A stretch of 8,315 nucleotides of DNA from PVC group bacterium (lineage in GTDB: Bacteria > Verrucomicrobiota > Kiritimatiellia > SS1-B-03-39 > UBA6053), in the NCBI GenBank assembly GCA_003565815.1, contig PXAS01000281.1:1-8315 (forward strand), in the 5' to 3' direction. Each line of letters begins with the position of its first letter. The first letter of the stretch is position 1. A program made the position numbers and the translations under genes. Under the pieces are notes generated by a model. That model saw only the letters and a list, made by a program, of their open reading frames with translations. It was not told where the DNA came from and did no database searches. Positions 5,611-8,315 of the stretch are shown in pieces.

Positions 5611-6809
5611 GTCATCCCATTGCCGTTTTGGAAATTGGCACCTCGGAAGTCCGCGTGTTGGTGGCCGAACCCCGCGAGGACGGTCATTTGATGATTACCG
5701 GTGTGGGGGCGGTTCCTTCGCGCGGCATCCGGAAAAGCGAGGTCATAGATTTCGACAATGCCCTGGCCTGCGTGAAAAGCGCGATCCAGGAGGCGGAAAA
5801 CAATGCCCAAGTCTCCATTCAGGACGTGATGCTGGTGTTCAGCGGCGGCCATATCCGGCAACTGATCAACCGGGGCACGGTGACGGTGCTGTCCGAAAAC
5901 CGGGTCATCCAGCGCGAGGACATGGACGATGTCATGGAAAACGCGCGGGCGGTGAATCTTCCGCCCGATCATGAAATCCTGCACAGTATTTATCAGCATT
6001 TTTATATCGACGATCAGCCCCGGGTCGTGAATCCGGACGGCATGATCGGCTCCAGGCTTTCGCTGGACATGTTGATTCTCTATGGGGTGCGCAATCGGGT
6101 GCGCAATCTCGTGCATGTGGCCGAGGAGGCGGCGGTGGAAGTGGCGGACGCCGCGTTTGGCGGACTTTGTTCGGCCTTGGCGGTGCTGTCCCGGCAGCAA
6201 AAGGAGGGCGGGGCGATTGTCATCGATTTGGGGGCGGGCACCACCGACTATGTGCTCTATTCGGAACAGATCATCGCCCGGGCGGGTTCGATCGCCGTGG
6301 GCGGCGATCACGTGACCAATGACATTTCCCTGGGTCTCAACCTTTCCGGCGGCCAGGCGGAACGCCTGAAGCGAAAGCATGGCGCGGCCATGATCGATTT
6401 GGGGGCGCGGGATCGCAAAATTCCCATTACCCCGGAAAGCGGCTATCCGGTGCGGGAAATCCAGTTGCGCGACCTCAATACGATTATGCATGCCCGCATG
6501 CAGGAAATTTTCGAATTGGTGAAGTCCGATATCGGCAAGGAATCGCTGCGCCGACGCTTCAGCGCCGGGGTGGTGTTGACGGGGGGGGGCGCCCGCATGG
6601 CCCGGGCGACGGAATTGGCCTCCCGGGTTTTTGAAATGCCTTGTCATATCGGGTTGCCCAAAGAGGTGACGGGTTTGGCCATGCCCGGAGAATCCCCCGA
6701 ATACGCGGCCACGGTGGGGATGCTCAAATACGCGATGAGAAATCCCGGCGCCACCAGTCGCGGATTTTCGATCAAGAATATTTTCAAAACCCTCTTTTTG
6801 AAAGCCTGA
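5607..6809 (+). CDS. ftsA: FtsA, actin-like membrane anchor of the Z ring
   Basis: FtsA is an actin-family ATPase that binds the FtsZ tail and tethers it to the membrane. The 400-residue protein shows phosphate-1 motif VLEIGTSEVRVLV (7-19; Glu9 is also found in E. coli FtsA), an SHS2-type 1C subdomain at about 85-165, phosphate-2 motif VIDLGAGTTDYVLY (205-218) and the adenosine motif VVLTGGGARMA (322-332). The last residues, FSIKNIFKTLFLKA (387-400), form an amphipathic basic helix, the membrane-targeting sequence expected of FtsA. ATG 5607 has GGAAGGG 8 nt upstream and overlaps the end of the 16-codon ORF. The adenosine motif is encoded across a run of nine G (6581-6589), a possible slippage or sequencing-error site; the frame is intact here. 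Confidence 0.96.
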   Translation: MSHPIAVLEIGTSEVRVLVAEPREDGHLMITGVGAVPSRGIRKSEVIDFDNALACVKSAIQEAENNAQVSIQDVMLVFSGGHIRQLINRGTVTVLSENRVIQREDMDDVMENARAVNLPPDHEILHSIYQHFYIDDQPRVVNPDGMIGSRLSLDMLILYGVRNRVRNLVHVAEEAAVEVADAAFGGLCSALAVLSRQQKEGGAIVIDLGAGTTDYVLYSEQIIARAGSIAVGGDHVTNDISLGLNLSGGQAERLKRKHGAAMIDLGARDRKIPITPESGYPVREIQLRDLNTIMHARMQEIFELVKSDIGKESLRRRFSAGVVLTGGGARMARATELASRVFEMPCHIGLPKEVTGLAMPGESPEYAATVGMLKYAMRNPGATSRGFSIKNIFKTLFLKA

Positions 6810-6817
6810 CCCCTCGA

Positions 6818-8029
6818 ATGAGCACGCCCGCCACCGCTTTCGACCCCGATGCGCCCCGCGATCCCCTGCGGATTTTGTTTCTTGCCCTGGGCAATGCGGG
6901 CATGCAACTGATCGCCCATTTGCCGCGCCGGGTGCCGGAACTTCATTATGCGGCCATCGACACCGATGCGCAGGCGTTGGAGGCCTGCAAATTTGAGAAC
7001 AAACTCCTGATCGGCGAGGGAAAGACGGGCGGCCTCGGCACGGGCAGCAATCCGGATTTGGCCCGTGAATGCGCCGAGGCCCAGGACGAGGAACTGGTCG
7101 ATCTGTTGCGCGACATGCGGGTGGTGATTTTGGTGGGCGGTCTGGGGGGCGGGACTTGTGGCGGGGTTGGCCCCTATTTGGCGGAAAGGGCCCGCGACCT
7201 GGGGTGCGTGGTGCTGGCGGCGGTGGTGCGGCCCATGGAGGCGGAAGGCGGTCATCGCCGTCACGCCGCCGACGCCGCCCTGGCGCATTTTCGCGAACAT
7301 TGTCAGGCGGTGACGCTGTTTCCGTTGGATGTCCTGCGGGAGGACAATGACATGACCCTCCAGCGTTTGATCAGCCGATGCGGCCTGGAAATCAGTCGGG
7401 CCCTGGGCGGGTTGGCGGTCCTGTTGCGCACCGGATGGTTGTTGCCGTTGACGATTCAGGATATCATTCAGGTGATGCAACGCGCGGATGGATATTGCCG
7501 CCTGGTGGCGGTTTCGTCCGATGGCGATGACCGTTTGCCGGATGCCCTGGACATGTTGTTTTCCCATCAGTTGATTGACAAGGGCAGCCTGTTGGCGCAC
7601 AGTGGCGGCGTGGTGGTCGGCATTTTGTGCGGCCCAAAAACCACCGTGCGCGAACTGGAACTCATCAGCGCGGAAATTCGTTCCGTGTTGCGTTCCGACG
7701 CCGAGTTGAAGATCGGCGTGGCCCAGGACGAGCGCTTCGGCAGTCATCTGGCCCTGGTGGCCATGGTTGCGGAGCGGTGGTCGGAGCGGGCCGTGGCCTT
7801 GGAAGTGGTGAATCGGGTGGCGGGCAACGCAGGGGGGGATGCGGCCGCGGACGCGGAGAATCCGCCTGCCGACCCCAAATTGGTGCAGGGGGAAATCGAT
7901 CTGGGCGCCAATGCGAATACGCGCGGGCGCTTCAAAGGGGCGGAACCGACCATCGTGGAAGGCACGGACCTGGATACCCCCACGTTTATCCGGAAGGGGA
8001 TCCGCCTAAGCCCACAAACCAAACGCTAA
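6818..8029 (+). CDS. ftsZ: Divergent FtsZ, degenerate GTP-binding and T7 loops
   Basis: This 403-residue protein is a tubulin/FtsZ-fold protein in the ftsZ position. It has AIDTDAQAL (46-54, usually NTD), IGEGKTGGLGTGSNPD (65-80), the tubulin signature as GGLGGGTCGGV (107-117, usually GGGTGTG), VRPMEAEGGHRR (137-148) with Glu143 and Arg147 matching GTP contacts Glu138 and Arg142 of E. coli, and a C-terminal peptide DLDTPTFIRKGIRLS (384-398) like the FtsA-binding tail, after a linker at about 333-380. Several key positions differ: the N-terminal GVGGGGxN loop is ALGNAGMQ (23-30), PND is PLD (169-171), and the T7 NxDxxD is PLTIQD (210-215), keeping only the last Asp. It may therefore bind or hydrolyse GTP poorly. 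ATG 6818 is the first sensible start, 8 nt after ftsA, with no clear ribosome binding site; an upstream in-frame start would lie inside ftsA. It could instead be an FtsZ paralogue. Confidence 0.88.
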   Translation: MSTPATAFDPDAPRDPLRILFLALGNAGMQLIAHLPRRVPELHYAAIDTDAQALEACKFENKLLIGEGKTGGLGTGSNPDLARECAEAQDEELVDLLRDMRVVILVGGLGGGTCGGVGPYLAERARDLGCVVLAAVVRPMEAEGGHRRHAADAALAHFREHCQAVTLFPLDVLREDNDMTLQRLISRCGLEISRALGGLAVLLRTGWLLPLTIQDIIQVMQRADGYCRLVAVSSDGDDRLPDALDMLFSHQLIDKGSLLAHSGGVVVGILCGPKTTVRELELISAEIRSVLRSDAELKIGVAQDERFGSHLALVAMVAERWSERAVALEVVNRVAGNAGGDAAADAENPPADPKLVQGEIDLGANANTRGRFKGAEPTIVEGTDLDTPTFIRKGIRLSPQTKR

Positions 8030-8206
8030 CGAGGCTCGGTCTTTTGCCAGGGGGATGTTTTGGAATTCTTTACTGACGCAGTCGAGCATCATGCGTATTT
8101 CGGTGCCAAACGTGACGGGCGCCCGTTTCAAAATCCCGGTGACATAGCGCCCGCGTTCATCCCGATGGGATTCCTCGGCGTCAATGGTGGCTCCGCCGTG
8201 TGGCAA
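8006..8206 (-). CDS. Possible small hypothetical protein converging on ftsZ
   Basis: A minus-strand frame is open from 8257 and ends at TAG 8008-8006, overlapping the ftsZ 3' end by 24 nt. The only usual start is TTG at 8206-8204, giving 66 residues with balanced composition, including DAEESHRDERGRYVTGILKR and IRMMLDCVSKEF, a likely amphipathic helix. The frame reads sensibly upstream of the TTG too (AHTPFGFRLPHGG), up to a TGA at 8260-8258, so a start may have been lost or a frameshift may have occurred. An ATG at 8300-8298, with GGGAG 10 nt upstream, opens the neighbouring frame. The opposite plus-strand frame (8060-8293) is very poor in leucine (3 of 77) and rich in phenylalanine and tryptophan, as antisense readings often are. 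I do not recognise the family. Confidence 0.35.
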   Translation of the reverse strand: MPHGGATIDAEESHRDERGRYVTGILKRAPVTFGTEIRMMLDCVSKEFQNIPLAKDRASLAFGLWA

Positions 8207-8315
8207 GCGAAAGCCGAATGGCGTATGTGCCCGCCGACTTTCGACGGATTTTTCTGGTCAAATGAACTCGCGGGGGTATCCTTTCCCCAATGAATCGCAT
8301 GATTTCTTTTCTCCC

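Noticed and set aside
8060..8293. A 77-codon plus-strand frame with TTG start after ftsZ, ending in ATGA with an ATG at 8290
   Set aside because: AGGGGG lies 5 nt before the TTG and the ATGA overlap is tempting, but the product has 3 Leu and about 16 Phe/Trp in 77 residues, unlike a normal protein. The opposite strand reads more naturally. A gene starting at 8290 (MNRMISFL) cannot be judged from nine codons.
1..8315. CRISPR arrays, riboswitches, integrase or transposase genes, and defence systems
   Set aside because: No repeat-spacer pattern, no recognisable riboswitch core and no coding sequence of these types was seen on either strand.

Overview
The window is GC-rich bacterial chromosome. 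Its core is a tightly packed, plus-strand cell-wall and cell-division operon: murG, murC, ddl, ftsQ, ftsA and a divergent ftsZ. This is the 3' half of a dcw (division and cell wall) cluster. The gene order, the MurG variant motifs (GMGSY and HEAN instead of GGY and HEQN) and an unusual FtsZ fit the PVC group (Verrucomicrobiota, Kiritimatiellota or Lentisphaerota). That placement is an inference from recollection of the families, not the result of a search.

Layout. Positions 1-66 are a window edge with a possible truncated gene whose strand I cannot decide. On the minus strand follow a small zinc-ribbon protein gene (972-415), a 143-bp palindromic element that looks like a miniature transposable element (244-386), a tRNA-His gene (172-95) and a rho-independent terminator (89-61). 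The 330-bp divergent gap (973-1302) carries a tandem heptanucleotide array just upstream of the zinc-ribbon gene and a candidate promoter very close to the murG start. The operon fills 1303-8029. The last 286 bases hold a possible small minus-strand gene converging on ftsZ, which may be frameshifted.

How the genes work together. MurC adds L-alanine to UDP-MurNAc, Ddl makes the D-Ala-D-Ala dipeptide for the pentapeptide, and MurG adds GlcNAc to lipid I to give lipid II. FtsQ (membrane scaffold), FtsA (actin-like membrane anchor) and FtsZ (tubulin-like ring protein) direct where that precursor is used at the division site. Stop and start codons overlap at almost every junction: 8 nt at murG/murC, 8 nt at murC/ddl and 4 nt at ddl/ftsQ. 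Between ftsQ and ftsA, a 16-codon reading frame with its own Shine-Dalgarno sequence overlaps both neighbours. No murB is present between murC and ddl, where many clusters have it, and ftsW is not immediately upstream of murG.

The most interesting points are: (1) the FtsZ, which keeps the C-terminal FtsA-binding peptide and parts of the GTP site but has lost several signature residues of the nucleotide-binding and T7 loops; (2) the coupled 16-codon ORF between ftsQ and ftsA; (3) the inverted-repeat element beside tRNA-His; and (4) the heptamer array in the leader of the zinc-ribbon gene.
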